Shown: piece after piece, positions 1-12,672 of the stretch
Numbering within the stretch: the first letter of the stretch is position 1
How the letters are laid out: each line of letters opens with the position of its first letter
Origin: Trichostrongylus colubriformis
Lineage: Eukaryota > Nematoda > Chromadorea > Rhabditida > Trichostrongylidae
Length of the DNA stretch: 64,000 nt
Direction of reading: 5' to 3'
Assembly (NCBI GenBank): GCA_963978905.1
Contig: OZ022261.1
Location: 35,448,102 to 35,512,101, forward strand
The notes under the pieces: generated by a model
What the model was told of the DNA's origin: nothing
The model's input: the letters and a program-made list of their open reading frames with translations, nothing else
Databases searched by the model: none
Program-made: the position numbers and the translations under genes

Positions 1-3000
1 CAGGAGTTTCGCCCAATCGTTGAGCCGACTCTCAAATAAAGGAGAAGCATCGACACTTAGCATAGCTATGAGTGTAAGTGCTTTATTACATAGTAATTTA
101 TGCAACCTCGTCATGAAAAACCACACACATGAAGAATCCTCGAATTCTAGCGGTACCACCTGCGTATGGCAATGATTTCGAAAAATTTCAGGGTGTTGAT
201 CCGCAAGAATTCGCACGACCATTGAATAGGCAGGATATTTTCTATGCTGGTTCGATCAAAAATCTGAAAGAATTCAAACAAGAAGGAAACAATGTGCAGT
301 CCTATCGTGGCTCAGTCATGTCTATTCCGAGATCTGTAGTTGGTCAAGCAGTGTCCAGTCTCAGCCAAGCTGGTATGCTCTTTTTTATTCCTGGAGGTGT
401 AGTTCTCTTAAAAATTCGTTTGAATAAATAAAATTGTAAGGAATTTCGCAATTAGGAAGGTCTCCCAGTTGTCGTTATTGGTGCAAGGTTGTTGAGGGCG
501 AATTTGCCCCACCCCTGGGGTACAAGGGTGAAGGGATACCAGGCTTCTCAACGCTCCCGTGCCCCCTACCGAAGAACACTCTCTTGCGGCGGGCGTGAAG
601 TGTTCTTACAGATGAACTCCTTTTTGTCATGATTCGAAGTTATTTTTGTTAAGAAACTGTGGTAATATTATATATCAAAAGACATCTAGGAGCACTCGAA
701 ATATCTTTCAGAGCTTGCGTTGCTATGTTCAGTAGAGAGGCTTTCAGATCTTTATTCATAAAGCTTTCGCTTGTGCGAGGCACCTGTGATAGGTGGTCGT
801 AATTATTGACCAAACGCAAGCGTTCCTCAATCGATGAGACAATCATAATATACTTTCTTTAAAAGCATTAGGGTTAGGCTGTTCTGTGCTCTCTTACCTT
901 CCTTGCAGCTGAGTAACAATTGTGGGTAGTTTTCTAATAAAGCAAAAAACCAAAATGAATCTGCGCTCCACTGTTTTTTTTATTAATTCTTACTATACAT
1001 ATGCGTTATGTAATTTTACACAAACCATACACATGACTTACAGGGGACCTGCATGAATTGGGATCTCGTGTCGGAGGTTCACGTTTGTCTCGCATCACTG
1101 GTGGTTTGGGAGTTGAAGACGATGATATTCTGGATGATTTTTATGATTCGGGGTGAGTGTTTTCTAAAATAAAGTTTATGGCGTGAAGCAAGCTAAACGC
1201 ATTGGCTTACGGTCATAGGCTCGTCTCACTCTAAAGTTTGCCCTAGAGTATCCTGGCACCACGCGGTAGTCTGGAGCACTACGCGTCTTTTCCAGTAGTC
1301 AGGCCTGCTTCTGGTTTTCTGACCTAGAGCGAGGAGGGGTGACGGTCACACGCTTTGCGCCATCGTCTGTACTTTTTCATCGATGTCCCATCACACTGAT
1401 GTTGAAAAATGTAGACAGACTTTTCTTTGACTACGGTGTCCTAGGCCTACGTTAAGGCCTACGACATCTTAGTCAACGAAAAGTGTTTACATTCTTCAAC
1501 ATCAGTGTGATGGGACATTGATGAAAAAGCCTAAGACAGGATGGTCGTTTAGGGTGTGTACCCTTATGTCAGGATTTCGCACTGCGGCATGTCCCAAGCG
1601 AAGCAATGCGGACGAGCTGAAGGCGCCATATTGTTGGGCCTCGGAGCGATTACAAGTCAACTGCGTATCGCGCCCCTAGCATTAACGTGTAATCGCTAAT
1701 CGTTCCAAGACCCAACTACCGCGTCGCGCATAGCTCGCACACACTACGGCACGCCGCTCGTCGTCGTGCGAAATCCTGACATAAGGGTACACACCCGGTC
1801 GTTTCGGGCTCCTGCTATTGCATATGGCGCCTCCAGCTTGCACGCATCGCGTCGCGTCATACGTGAAAGCAAAATTTTGGCCACTATAACACACTTTCTT
1901 ATCCTACGCTCCCCTGAGCTTAATTGATTTTCCCTAAAATTTGAAGGATACAAAGGAGGTCCACCTGAAGTGTGCTCCTTCCCACTAATACACCACCGTC
2001 AGGATTTGCAGTGCCAAATCACTTTCTTTGAAAAACCTCCATTCAAGCAATGACCACATTAACAATTTATTACAGACGTTGCAAATGGATCCCGCTGCCT
2101 ATTCGTAATGCTTTCCAAGAAATGATCGACTTGGAACTACTCAAAGATTCTGTCATGCTGCTACTGTGTGTATCGAATGTGCTCGGAATGTTGGGCTTCT
2201 ACATTCCGTTCGTGTTCTTGAAAGATCTGGCCCATAGTCGTGGCGTCGACCCTGCAGACAGCAGCTATCTCGTACCACTCATTGGTGTCACTAACACTAT
2301 TGGTGAGTACTTCTATTTGGCTTATTCTGATTCTCAAAGGTAGCTTGCTCGCATCCATCATTGAAAAATGCGAAGCGCAGAGTTATTGGAGCATGACGGT
2401 TGCATGAGAATGGCTGAGTGCGCTCACTGAACCGTCATTGGTGGAAAGACATAGAGAACGTTTTCCTCACACCCCGGGCGCACAAAGGAGCGGGAGCAGC
2501 ACGAATCCAGCCTTTACACGTACTCCATCAAAGGCCCTCCTTCCTGCGGACATGAAATATGCTTCTAAGAAAAGGTAGAAGTCGTCGTAACAATTTAGCA
2601 TTCCTACTACATTATGGCTGAGGGCGACTATGACCGATTGGGTTAAAAATACTTAACGAACTGTTAGGCCTGGTTCATACTTTGCGCCGACGGGGCATGA
2701 CTGCGTTCACAGGCAACGAGGCAGGGTGGCGCAGACGGAGACGCAGAGACACGCAGCCACGCCTTGCCTCCAGCACCACAAAGTATGAACGCGGCCTAAT
2801 GAAGTGAGTACGTTACAGTGTTCTTCTCACACTACACCACGCTTATCGGCGGAATGTTTATGTCCCTTACTTCAGTAGTTAGACATGAACTGAATCGACC
2901 ATACAATATACTAGAGAAAATGTGTGATCCGGTGTAATTTATGACTACAAGTCATTCTTATGCGTGGTAGGATATGTGAAATGCGAAACTACCTATGCAT

Positions 3001-6000
3001 ATTCTTATACGTATAAAATAAAAATGAGAATGTGAGAAAAATGGCATACTGGCATGACTCATTCATGTGCTCATCTGCATTCAATCATAGATGGATGAGA
3101 ATCACACTGATGAAACCTCTAATCGGTGACCAAACAATTATCGTTTCAGGAAGGGTTTTCTTCGGTTGGTTGGCTGATCGAGGATACGTGTCTGCATTAG
3201 CCATTAATAATTTTTCACTGCTAGCATGTGGAGCATTAACACTTGCTGCTCCTTTTCTGCCGTCATTTGCCCTGTTAATGACGTATGCCGCCCTTTTCGG
3301 TTTTATAATTTGTAAGTTCTTCATTTTTTTAAAATTGTTAGCGTCAAGGTATTTTATTAATTACTGCATTTCAGCCGCTTACATTTGCTTAACATCCATT
3401 GTGCTTTCTGATTTGCTTGGCCTCGAAAAACTCACGAACTCGTTCGGTCTTCTTGTCGTAGCAAGGGGTATCGCTTCGCTGGCTGGATCTCCATTTGCTG
3501 GTAAAGTTTGATACGCTCTCGAGAAATATCATGTAAATATTATAATGAACTACTTCCAGCCATTCCATCTAGAAAGAGTTGAACAGCTTGGCTATGATAT
3601 CTTGCCTTTGAGTTTTACCGCCCAATGGCATTCCCTCGAGTTGTAATTTTACCGCCCAATGGCATTCCCTCGAGTTGTAATAGTATACAAAGGCGGCGAG
3701 CACACTAAAAATCTGGAAATGGGGCAGTTTTTTTTTGATTTTGACGGTGGACGCGCTTTCGATGCATTGCTCTGTTCTATCACTGCAGCACTTGGATCTA
3801 TGATACGTACCAGTGATGCGTGTGACACATTCATTCAGATGCAGAGCGCAAACGCGTATGTATCCTCAGAATCCACTCCAGAGCGCCTTTCACCGCGGAA
3901 TGCGCTAATATACAGCGTTTACGCATGCATCTAGCTTCCTCATATAGGACGTGTTTCCATTTTTGAGCGGTCATTGTCAGCTTTCCACTTTGTGTTTATA
4001 CTGGACTTGCTGGAGACCGATATGCAAGTTGTGTTGTGATTCCCTGAGGGGGTCTGCGCAGCTCAAACGACAGCGTAAAAATAGAATACTTGGTTGTTTG
4101 GAGCTGTGTACGAATATACATTGGATAAATAAGTAAGCCTGAAAAAATCGCGAGAAATAAAAACCCGAAAACCTCCTCCCACTCCTTCCCTTTCACCCTC
4201 TCCCCCCCCCTGCATCTCTTGCCGGTGAGTGTAGATGCAGACGGGCGAAGACCTCAGCTGTGTAGTTGCCCCGCCCTCACGGCAATTCCTCTCCAATGGC
4301 GAATGCGTGGCAACGCGGCCCACAGAGCCGCGGGTTGCGATATGACCCCAAACCGCGCTTTTTCAATGGTACTTTTGCAACAGATCATCACTTCTATACT
4401 AGAATGTTCGTTCACAGGGAACATGTCTTCACAGTTCGCTTTTTGTCCTTACTCTTGGCGGTGCCTTTGAAAGAGCGCCGCTTTCTCCACTAGTTCTTAC
4501 CGCTCGGAATTCTTTCAAATTCGGTTTCTTTTGAATTTGCTAATTGATAGCATTCATTTTTTTTTGGAGAATAGTTCTGCTCCTTCTTCAGTCGTTTACC
4601 AGTTAATTTTGTTCCACTTATGGCATAATGATTAATGATGACGCGCCATGGCACCCATAGATAAGCAAATAATGTCGCGATGCTGAATGCTAGAAAGACA
4701 AGCAATTGCAAAATACTGTTAAGAACTGGTTCGGACTTTAAAGAAATCGTCCACGGAAAATGAGTTTTTGTGCTACCCATATGTTTATTTTGTATTTGCC
4801 TAATGTTGGCCTCATGCAAAATTTCACGCAAAAAAATGTGAATGTGGCTGAGATACAGCACCACAAAGTGCTCTCCAGGTGGGCGGGGCCCCCGTGTAAA
4901 AGCCTCGTCCCGTCGTCCGCCGTGGTCGGAGACGCATTGTAGAACAGAGGGTTACGTAAACAGTCCCACTCTCCGTTCCCAACGGCGGCGGACGACGGGA
5001 GGAGGCTTTTACACGGAGGCCCCACCCACCTGGACCGCACTTTGTGGTGCTGTATCTCGGCCAGATTCACATTTTTTCGCGTGAAATTTTGCATGAGGCC
5101 AACATCAGGCAAATACAACAATAAATATATGGGTAACACAAAAACTCATTTTCCGTGGACGATTCCTTTAAGTAAAAGCTATACAGCCTAAAGAACTGCG
5201 TGCACAGGGTGTGTGTCGTAAAGACAGAAAGTTCGCGACGCAACGTCCGGCACGCGAAACGATGGTGCAAGACAGGGGCGGCGTACTAATTGAATCTAGA
5301 AGCGATTACGTCTAAAATAAGGCATGGAGCACCATTATCGATTAAGGACTCATCCAATAGAGCGCGCATAGCTCGCGTCATCGCATCGCGTGCCGGTCGC
5401 CGCAACGCGAATTTTCTGTCCAAATGGCGCACACGCGCGTGCAGCTAGTGCAGATAAAACATGAATTGATTTTACTTCATAGCGGTGGTGCAGTAATGCG
5501 TCATTCGTTCAGTGGAAAGGTTTCTTATCGCGATAGTGTAAGTGTAACACGAATATTTTCACAGGACTCGTATATGACGTGACACAATCCTACTCAGCAA
5601 CGTTCTTCTTCGCAGGCTTTGTCATTGTCGTATCAGGAGTAATCTCATGCGCTATTCCGTTTGTTCATAAATGGAAAAGAAGTCACGGCAATAATGAAGG
5701 TAATTCTGTTCGAATTTATGATGCAGGCTAATCAAAGCAAACCACTTTCGGTGTTGCTCGATACGATTCACAGCCACCTTTCAATTTTCCTCACATATTG
5801 GAAGTCGGATTCATGCAGATTCATGGGTGCGTGCTAGAAGCGCTTCTTGAATCCGATTATCACCCACCCATTTCGTCACTGCGTATCGATTGTATTGGGG
5901 AGATTCTCACCAGATTTCAATGTTTTCCATGAATTTCTTTGCGGAAATAAGAAGGAACGTTGGGCTCGTCTACGAACAGTCGACGCTCCTCTGCCATGTG

Positions 6001-9000
6001 TCGCGGAGGTGGGGATCGCTAGGTCGAATTTCCGCGCGGCGGGTGCGAGTGCCAGTGGCAGGGCATGGCAGCCTTCAAGCGAGGCAGTGTGGCATGGGTG
6101 GAAGCGCAGAGTGGTGACGCAGTCACGCTCAGCCAGGCTTCCAGGAGCAATCGATTCGGCGAGTCGTACCGGTGGCGCCGCGAGTTCGACGCCGCAAGCG
6201 GAAATTCAACCTAGCGACCCCCACCCGTGTCGCAGTAGTAGCACTCACAGCTGTGGTGCAAGAGGAGCCGATACAACTTCGCAGTTGAGGCGAGCACCCT
6301 CGACTGTCAGGATTCCTTGCTAAACAGCACGTGATTCCCCTTTTATCAAAATCGCCCCATCGTGGGAATGTCGCGCCGTGTCGCCGCGTCGGCTCCCCCT
6401 ACACTGCGGCCCTAGATTACACTTATTACATGTGCTAGATTATTGCTTTCTTTCCATCAAAACTTCGATTGTGAACCTTAGGCGATGATCCGAAGGACAT
6501 GGACAATGTGTCTGGCAAGCTTTCCGTGTTGACGGAACGCTCCGAAGAGAATCTTACTGAATATCAGAGAACAATTCAGAGTCTCCGCCAACAATACGCT
6601 TTACTTCAAGGTGAGTTGTGAACAATTGCAATTGTCAATTGCACACTGGTTCTGTACAAGCGAACTAGCTTGAGAATGTAGTGCTTCAGCTTTCTGCCTC
6701 AAAAACGCTTCGCCGATTTCCAAGAGTATTGTCTGTGCACTTGTAGGGGTCCTGATATGAGCTCCATTCAAGACAAAGTAGCATTTACAGAGCTGCTGTT
6801 CTAAGTCAATAACAGAACTAATCGTATTGCAACGCTTGTATGCAATGGTAAGATCGCAACGCGGCGTGCAGCGTGCGAGCCAGAGCACCATAGTTGGTTC
6901 CTGAAGGGATTGCCGTGTTTTGCGCCTTTTTTAAACGTACCACACGGTTATAGTTATGGAACCCAATAACAGGCTGGCTAAAAATATAGGACGCCATGTT
7001 TACGTGTAAATTTTACGACAGGTGTAAGATAATAGAACAAATTTTGTCAAAAATTAAGGACATTTGTACGATCACTATATCATACTAGGTGCTCGATTTG
7101 AGCCTTTTGATATGATGCAGGTCTTCGGGCGTTCAAAAACGCGTCAATACTGCACTGGGCGTAATAAGTGTCGCAGCGTAAATGAACTCTGACGCTTCTC
7201 AAAAAGTGTTTTTCATGGCCATTCCGTTGTCTCGAGCCATCCATCACTTTGCTTAGCGCCCCTTTGTCCTATAACTGCTGAGCCTGCACTTCCACGGTAG
7301 AGCGAACCTTTCTGACCATACTCAAGCCTCCATGGTGGAATTCTCAGGGGGGACGTATTTGGTCCGCTGATGAGTGGGGGTCGTACTAAAGGTTAACAGT
7401 GATCGAAGAAATCTGTGAGTGGCCAAAGAGTAGGAACTTGCTAGGCTTACATATGAACTATATGAGCTATAAGGTGGATGGGGCAGCAATTTTTATCCAA
7501 ACTCGAAAACTTTTTGGCGAGTCATTTTTTCAATAGTGGTAAAAAATTTTTAATTTTTTTTAAATTCTCGAGTTTGGATAAAAATTGCTGCATTATAGCC
7601 CTGATCTTGCTCCATCGGATTATCACCTTTTCCTTTCCCTGTCTAACGCCATTCAAAGAAAAATTTTTTTATAATTTTTGTACTGAAAATGAGGTTGACC
7701 GTTGATATTTTTATTTTGCCGAAAAGGGTTATCCGGGAGATAGAGGACAATAATACCTATAGATGCGTGTGCACTTGTACTACATGTGTATGTACAGAAG
7801 AGATTGCTGGAAAGCAGTTTGGAGGGAGCGGTACTTAAAAATACGAAAAGACTTTTTGGACTACCTGATATAATGATCGTACACATGCCTTTCATCTTGA
7901 GCATCTTCCCATTTGTTTGTTTATCTGGTCCCTGTCCCTAAACGCAAAAACATGACGTTTTATCTCTTCATCCACCCTGTACAGCATGCGTTGCGAATTC
8001 CTCTCCCATCGAATGACACTATCAGCTGAAACGACGAAGCGTCGAATAGGAGAGATCTAGTTAATGCTTTTGCTAAACACTGGGGTGTATTGTAGCCTTG
8101 TGACACCACAAGGCCGTCATACTGGCGACTTCATTCTTTCTACTATCTCGGAATCTTTCAAAACAACTCTAAATGTGCAAAAAATGATGTGGGCTTCAGA
8201 TTTTTTTCGAAAAGACTGAAAGGGCACTACAAAATATTGCAAAAAGCTTTCGGCGCCTAGCGCCCTTCGCAAGCCTGAATTAGATAATTTCTTTGGCGCA
8301 ATAAGTTGAATAGCTATCTTTGTTGCGGCTTCAAGAACAAATGCATGTAAAGTAACACGATGCCAAGATTTATGGGGAGTCGAACTTGGATGGAGTTTGT
8401 ACAAAGGAATCTTTCACGGAAAAATGAGTTTTTTGTTACCCATACATCTATGTTGTATTTGCTTAATAAGGGCCGCATGCAAAGTTTCACGCGAAAAAGC
8501 GAGAATTCGGCTAAGATACAGCTTCTCAAGTTCACGTCTGGATGGGCGGGGCCTCACAGTGAGAGCCTCGTCCCGTCGTCCGCCGCGGTCGGAAACGGAG
8601 AATGGGACTGTTTACGTAACATCCTTTTCATACAATACGTCTCCAACCGCGGCGGACGACGGGGTGGACACTTTCTTCGATGACCCGCCCACCCGGCCGA
8701 GACTTTATGGTGTGTATCTCAGCCAGATTCACGCGTGAAACTTCATGCAACCCACACTGGGCAAATACAACATGAATACATGGGTAACAGAAAACTTATT
8801 TCTCCACCGCGTGGTGTGCCTTTAAGGTAATATATTGAAAGTTCTTTGGAAAGATCCAGTAGACATATCTACATGGCATCCATACATTACATATGTGTCT
8901 CTCTTCATCTACTAGCTATGTAGATGAAGATACTTGTACATATCACTGATCGTTTTCAAAAGACGTCAAAATACCCTCACTAGATATAAAACGCTTCGAC

Positions 9001-10384
9001 TGTCTGTCCGTCCCTCTGTCTGTCACGTAATTAGGCATAACATGAAAAACAACCTGTGGGGATGGGGACGAGTTTGGGATGGGTAGGGCATGAGAGAATC
9101 AGTGAGGAGCGCACATGAGTCAATAACCTCCGCCCATGAAGGGGCGGAGCGTGCTCTGGAATCTTGCGCTTCAGGCCGACAATTGTTAATTGGATGTCGT
9201 TATGACCCAAACGTGGGAAAGATGGATTGAGGTCAGGTACGAGTTCCTGAAAGTTATGAAAGAGGCACACTGGGTGGAACGCACCTCAAATGAGTGGTCC
9301 TCACAACAAAAACTCATAACTAAGTCACAACGCAGCCTTGAGACCAGGAAAAAATCGGAAGAAATGGCCTATGTCCAGGTTATCTTGAACGCACTTCAAA
9401 TGAGCGGAGAACCGCCACAATGTGTGAAGCGTGTTATTAGTCGGATGATATTCAACGCAAAAATCGCAATTTATTCCCAGGGCTGTTTAGAGACCGAGAG
9501 AAAACTTAAGAGGAGAAAAAATTTCAACTGCCCATGGGCGGAGCATTTGTGGTGGTGGGCAGAGCTTGGACGTCGCATGGAAAACAGCCTATGGTGATGG
9601 GGACAAGTTTGGATGGGTATGGTCAAGAGGTAAAGAGCATGCATGAACCAAATTATGCTCCACCCACGGTGGACGGAGCGAGCACTGTAATGTTCCGTTT
9701 TCGAACCGAGAATTGTTGTTTGGGTTTCAATATGCCCCAAACTTGGGGTAATGCGATGTGGTAATGGGTACCGAGCAAATTCACAGAAAAAAACAACACT
9801 GATCGACCAATTGATGCCCATGGTTACGCGCGCAGTAGCGTGCGCTAGCCCAAGTGGTAAAATGAAATGAATGGCTCAATTTCAGGATGGGAGGCGCTAC
9901 GCACCTAATGCTCGTCAATAGGATCAAATTTCTTCCGCAATTTAATGTAGAACCTTTTGAGTCTTTTGGAAAGATTCACGTATGTAGAAGCAATAAAAGG
10001 GATGGCGACCACGTAGTCTGCATTTCTACCCTTTATCGCCTCATTTGTCTGTTCTCGCTTAGCGCCATCATGAACTTGTGCAATAGTCGATATTAACGGT
10101 AAAAGGGCCAAAATCTTAGTATTTTGAGCGTTTTTACCCACTTCTTTTTTTTTGTCTAGCCGTACCGAACTACTGCTTCGATCATTAAACGCGAAGACCC
10201 TTCCAAGATTATCGCGAAGTTTGCCTTTGATACTTCTATAGATGTTCCAGAAATCGAAGAGGAAAAGCGGCGGCTAAAAGAAGTCGAGAAAAAGAATGGC
10301 ACAGTGGAAGAGGTGAATGAAGAAGATGCTGATGATGAACATCAGAAAAAGGATAATCATAGCGTCGAAGACGCTGCAAAATGA
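1..10384 (+). CDS. Monocarboxylate-transporter-like MFS protein (SLC16 type), C-terminal half, multi-exon
   Basis: This is the second half of a 12-helix major-facilitator transporter; the first six helices lie off the left edge. Exons read: <1-73, about 135 or 151-372, 1044-1152, 2076-2302, 3150-3311, 3375-3500, 5565-5699, 6482-6610 and 10160-10384 (stop TGA). Phases agree across the junctions from 372 to 6610. The first exons encode the hydrophilic central loop. Exon 2076-2302 begins helix 7 and holds a run LLLCVSNVLGML. Exon 3150-3311 carries GRVFFGWLADRG, the helix 8-9 loop signature typical of MCT/MFS proteins. Exons 3375-3699 region and 5565-5699 give helices 10-12, ending in a basic tail (HKWKRSHG). 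The last exon is acidic and lysine-rich. MCT proteins move lactate, pyruvate or similar acids, often with protons, at the plasma membrane; the substrate here cannot be told. The junction 6610 to 10160 does not keep frame, so a small exon in this 3.5-kb intron is probably unread. Confidence 0.85.
1373..1529. repeat. Palindromic MITE in transporter intron
   Basis: The two ends are near-perfect inverted copies over about 70 bases: TTTTTCATCGATGTCCCATC on the left and the mirror GATGGGACATTGATGAAAAA on the right, continuing through CACACTGATGTTGAA. A short spacer lies in the middle. No reading frame is present. It lies in the intron between exons 1152 and 2076 of the transporter gene. A non-autonomous DNA transposon is the simplest reading. 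Confidence 0.75.
1552..1796. repeat. TIR element (GGGTGTGTACCCTTATGTCA ends)
   Basis: The left end GGGTGTGTACCCTTATGTCA continues into GGATTTCGCAC. The right end is its mirror, GTGCGAAATCC then TGACATAAGGGTACACACCC. The roughly 29-base terminal inverted repeats bound a GC-rich core of about 185 bases with no open frame. A diverged member of the same family appears at about 44070-44287. It sits in the same transporter intron as the palindrome at 1373. Confidence 0.75.
2664..2799. repeat. Short TIR MITE (TTAGGCC...GGTTCATACTTTG)
   Basis: The left end GGTTCATACTTTGCGCC mirrors the right end ACAAAGTATGAACGCGGCC, and the element is bounded by TTA/TAA. The core is repetitive, with CAGACGGAGACGCAGAGACA-like blocks. 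Another full copy lies at 63625-63801 and one end at about 37660-37763. It lies in the transporter intron between 2302 and 3150. Confidence 0.75.
4738..5171. repeat. Long-TIR palindromic MITE, family P, copy 1
   Basis: About 200 bases at each end are inverted copies: left CACGGAAAATGAGTTTTTGT and CATGCAAAATTTCACGC, right GCGTGAAATTTTGCATGAGG and ACAAAAACTCATTTTCCGTG. TTAA stands at both borders (4738-4741 and 5168-5171), suggesting a TTAA target duplication. The centre carries GTCCGCCG/CGGCGGAC blocks around a TTTACGTAA box. Long overlapping frames on both strands here are artefacts of the palindrome. It lies in the transporter intron 3501-5564. Related copies are at 8401, 12255 and 51250. 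Confidence 0.8.
6008..6225. repeat. GC-rich MITE with shared core, end type 1
   Basis: Ends are GGTGGGGATCGCTAGGTCGA on the left and the mirror AACCTAGCGACCCCCACC on the right. The roughly 170-base core (GTGCGAGTGCCAGTGGCAGG, GTGACGCAGTCACGCTCAGC, CGATTCGGCGAGTCGTACCG) recurs in inverted orientation at 44950-45166 and 47980-48204, but with different ends there. Element 42647-42906 shares these ends but not this core. It lies in a transporter intron. Confidence 0.75.
7471..7868. mobile_element. Mariner-derived foldback element, partial (right part only)
   Basis: This matches the right 60% of the complete 675-bp element at 62406-63080, ending in GACTTTTTGGACTACCTGAT next to TA. It holds an internal hairpin (CAATTTTTATCCAAACTCGA and its mirror at 7568) and a fragment translating to PSDYHLF-like mariner transposase C-terminus around 7600-7690. 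The left arm is missing. It lies in the large last intron of the transporter gene. Confidence 0.65.
8401..8826. repeat. Long-TIR palindromic MITE, family P, copy 2
   Basis: It has the same layout as 4738-5171. The left arm contains CACGGAAAAATGAGTTTTTT and GCATGCAAAGTTTCACGCGA, and the right arm contains the mirror CGCGTGAAACTTCATGCAAC and ACATGGGTAACAGAAAAC. The GC-rich centre around 8570-8680 has GTCCGCCGCGGTCGG and CCGCGGCGGACGACGG. Ends converge on AAAGG/CCTTT. Confidence 0.75.
9040..9765 (+). repeat. Pair of diverged direct repeats about 535 bp apart
   Basis: The block 9040-9215 (GATGGGGACGAGTTTGGGAT, then GGGCGGAGCG, then ACAATTGTTAATTGGATGTC) recurs in the same order and orientation at 9577-9755 (GATGGGGACAAGTTTGGATG, then GGACGGAGCG, then AATTGTTGTTTGGGTTTC). 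Smaller copies of a motif like GAACGCACCTCAAATGAG stand at 9278 and 9388. The 135-codon frame through here shows no recognisable domain and is treated as repeat-derived. Confidence 0.55.
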
Positions 10385-11880
10385 CCGCTTGTTAGTCATT
10401 TTTCGAAGTATTTTTGAAGTTATGTAGTTAAACTTAAAGGGTCCCATATCATTTTTATCATTTATTGTCGCAATTTGTCATCATCATTATTGTTTTCTAT
10501 TACCACTAACAACTCACTCAGGCCATTTCATTTTGTACTTTTTTTGTAGCTTGTAGTTAACTCCGCAAGCAATCCTTCTGTGTTTCAGATTTAGGTTGTG
10601 TGCCATTAAGATCAGAAATTTGTATCGCGGTGGGCATGGGGGTGCGATTCGTGCCAGCTAGGAGCGCTTTATGGAATTCGGTTTGGAACTAAGGCATAGG
10701 CAACTCCACTTCAGGACCCACCTACATTCGGCGCCCTCAGCTCGCACGCCGGACACCGCCACGCGAACTTTAGGTACTGATGGCACATTACACTATTGTG
10801 GAAGGACTTATGTAAAGCTCAAAGGCAGAGGCAGAGCGATGAGTTTTATGCGGGGTAAAAGTCATAGAAGGATTGTTTGTGCTCCTTCCTATTTGATGAT
10901 ATGACATGTTACTGTCATCTGTATTACCATTATGGCTTAACCATGTTAATGAGCTTCGTACATACGATTCTTTGTGGTGTGTGTATGTGAGTGTGCAGCG
11001 TTTTAGCTTGTTCCTCATCTGTTTCATTTTTATTCTCTCTGTGCATTCTTCCTCACTCATTCATTCATCAGGCCACCGTCCCCTTTCTCTCTCCTTACTA
11101 CATAGATCGTTGAGGAACGCCATCTATCTAAACATCTAGACAGTTAAAAGTTTTAGGTCTTAACGTTTCGATCTGATCATATCAGCTGACGTTCTCCAGC
11201 ACGCATACGCTACGGGTAGGCCACTTCGTAACACTCTCATTCGCCTTGCTACTTTATGCTTATCAATTCAGTTATTGTTTAGTTATCTTCATATCTGAAT
11301 ATTTTTATTACTTGGCTGATTAATACCATGTAAAGTCTTTAAGACTGACTGTTGCGCGCGTGATAAACGGGCGTATGTATTGATTAACGTGCTGTGCCGA
11401 TCAATATAGACGCTTTAGAAAATGAATGTTGACGCATCGTGGGCCCGTCTTATTCGAGTATGCTGTTATTAAATAAATGGCGTAGGTTATGATATCAGAA
11501 TTAGATGTAGTGACTAAACTCTGTACCGATCCTACTTCTTATGGCGCATTGTGTCCTGTAGATAGTGTCAATCACTCAAGTAATTTTTACTATTACTCTT
11601 AGTACTATGTAGAATGCAGTGCCAACTGTTAACTTATTTTGTCGATTATATTGTTTCTGATGTTCATCTGTTAAATTGTGGTTTTATTCTGTACGACTCT
11701 AATTTTCATACGCCGGTGTTCGTAACTCAGCGATGATCGCTCAGAAGCAAATGAGCGCTCAGCTTACGATGCTTGCTTCTTTTCGGTCCTATTCATTTAG
11801 TTGATAACATTCTGTGATAAACGCTGTTATATTGTGTTTGAGACTCAGTTACATGTAATATTTACCGTACTTTTGGAGCA
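10385..11880 (+). other. 3' flank of the transporter gene, no gene recognised
   Basis: After the TGA at 10384 the sequence is AT-rich and lacks convincing exons. AATAAA occurs at 11472-11477, about 1.1 kb past the stop; whether it ends the transcript cannot be decided from sequence. Open frames here are short and have no domain signature. Confidence 0.4.
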
Positions 11881-11884
11881 GAGG

Positions 11885-11975
11885 TGATGTGGTGACAGGT
11901 GGCGCGCACTTCCACTTTTCTAATGTGGGGATCGAATCCCGCGTCAACCTAATCAGGCTAACGAAGCCTTTCATT
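11885..11975 (+). repeat. SINE-like repeat with tRNA-type B-box motif
   Basis: The sequence GACAGGTGGCGCGCACTTCC, then GGGGATCGAATCCCGCGTCA, matches an inverted copy at about 55300-55385 over roughly 85 bases at about 80% by eye. GATCGAATCCC resembles the internal promoter box of tRNA-derived SINEs. No complete tRNA cloverleaf can be drawn. Confidence 0.4.
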
Positions 11976-12254
11976 CCTACGGGGCAGGTGAATTGGATCC
12001 AGACTTGTCCTGGAGAATAAAAGGACTGAATTGCTCATTGGCTGACCTCCGCCACTCATTGTATAGGCCAAATCGCATTCACCTGCTACCACGATTCTAA
12101 ACAGATCTAAAATACGTGGCACATACCGCAGAAGCGATTAAATGACGTTAAAAACTTTGTTCTTAACCCTCTATTTGAAGCAGTTCCGATAGGAATCAGA
12201 AAACAGGCGTAGAAAACCAACAGCTCCATGAAGTATAAAGACGGCGGAGGATAC

Positions 12255-12672
12255 CCTGTTTGCAGCACTGTCTCATGAAGTTTGATAGCATTGTTGATTT
12301 CAGGAGTCAAAGGCCGCATGCAAAGTTCACGCGAAAAAGTGAGAAATCTGCTAAGGTGCGGCTCCCCCATTTCTCGGCCGGGTGGGCGTGGCCTCCGAGT
12401 AAACGCCTCGTCCCGTCATTCGCCGCGGTTGGGAATAGAAAGTGGGACTGTTTACGTAACTTTCTGTTCCTACATTGTGTCTCCGACCGCAGCGGACGGC
12501 GGGGTGGGCACTTGCTCGTGAGCCCCGCCCAGCCGGCCGAGACTGTGTGGTGCGTATCTTAGCTGTAGTCACATTCTTTCGCGTGAAACCTTGCATGTGG
12601 TCCACATCAGGCAAATACAACAGAAATATATGAGCAACAGGGAGACTCATTTTTTCGTGTACGATTCCTTTA
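12255..12672. repeat. Long-TIR palindromic MITE, family P, copy 3 (left end degraded)
   Basis: The right arm (TTCGCGTGAAACCTTGCATG, CAGGCAAATACAACAGAAAT, CGATTCCTTTAG) and the GC-rich centre (CGTCCCGTCATTCGCCGCGG, GCGGACGGCGGGG) match copies 1 and 2. The left arm is recognisable only from about 12305 (GGCCGCATGCAAAGTTCACG) inward; its outer part is replaced or degraded. Confidence 0.7.

Noticed and set aside
5847..6323. 158-codon frame in transporter intron
   Set aside because: It is almost entirely a GC-rich MITE, and the same sequence recurs elsewhere without a conserved frame.
9190..9821. 135-codon plus and 116-codon minus frames
   Set aside because: They overlap on opposite strands across a diverged direct repeat; no motif and no splice support.
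10788..11139. Frames downstream of the transporter stop
   Set aside because: Serine/leucine-rich low-complexity translations of an AT- and CT-rich flank.
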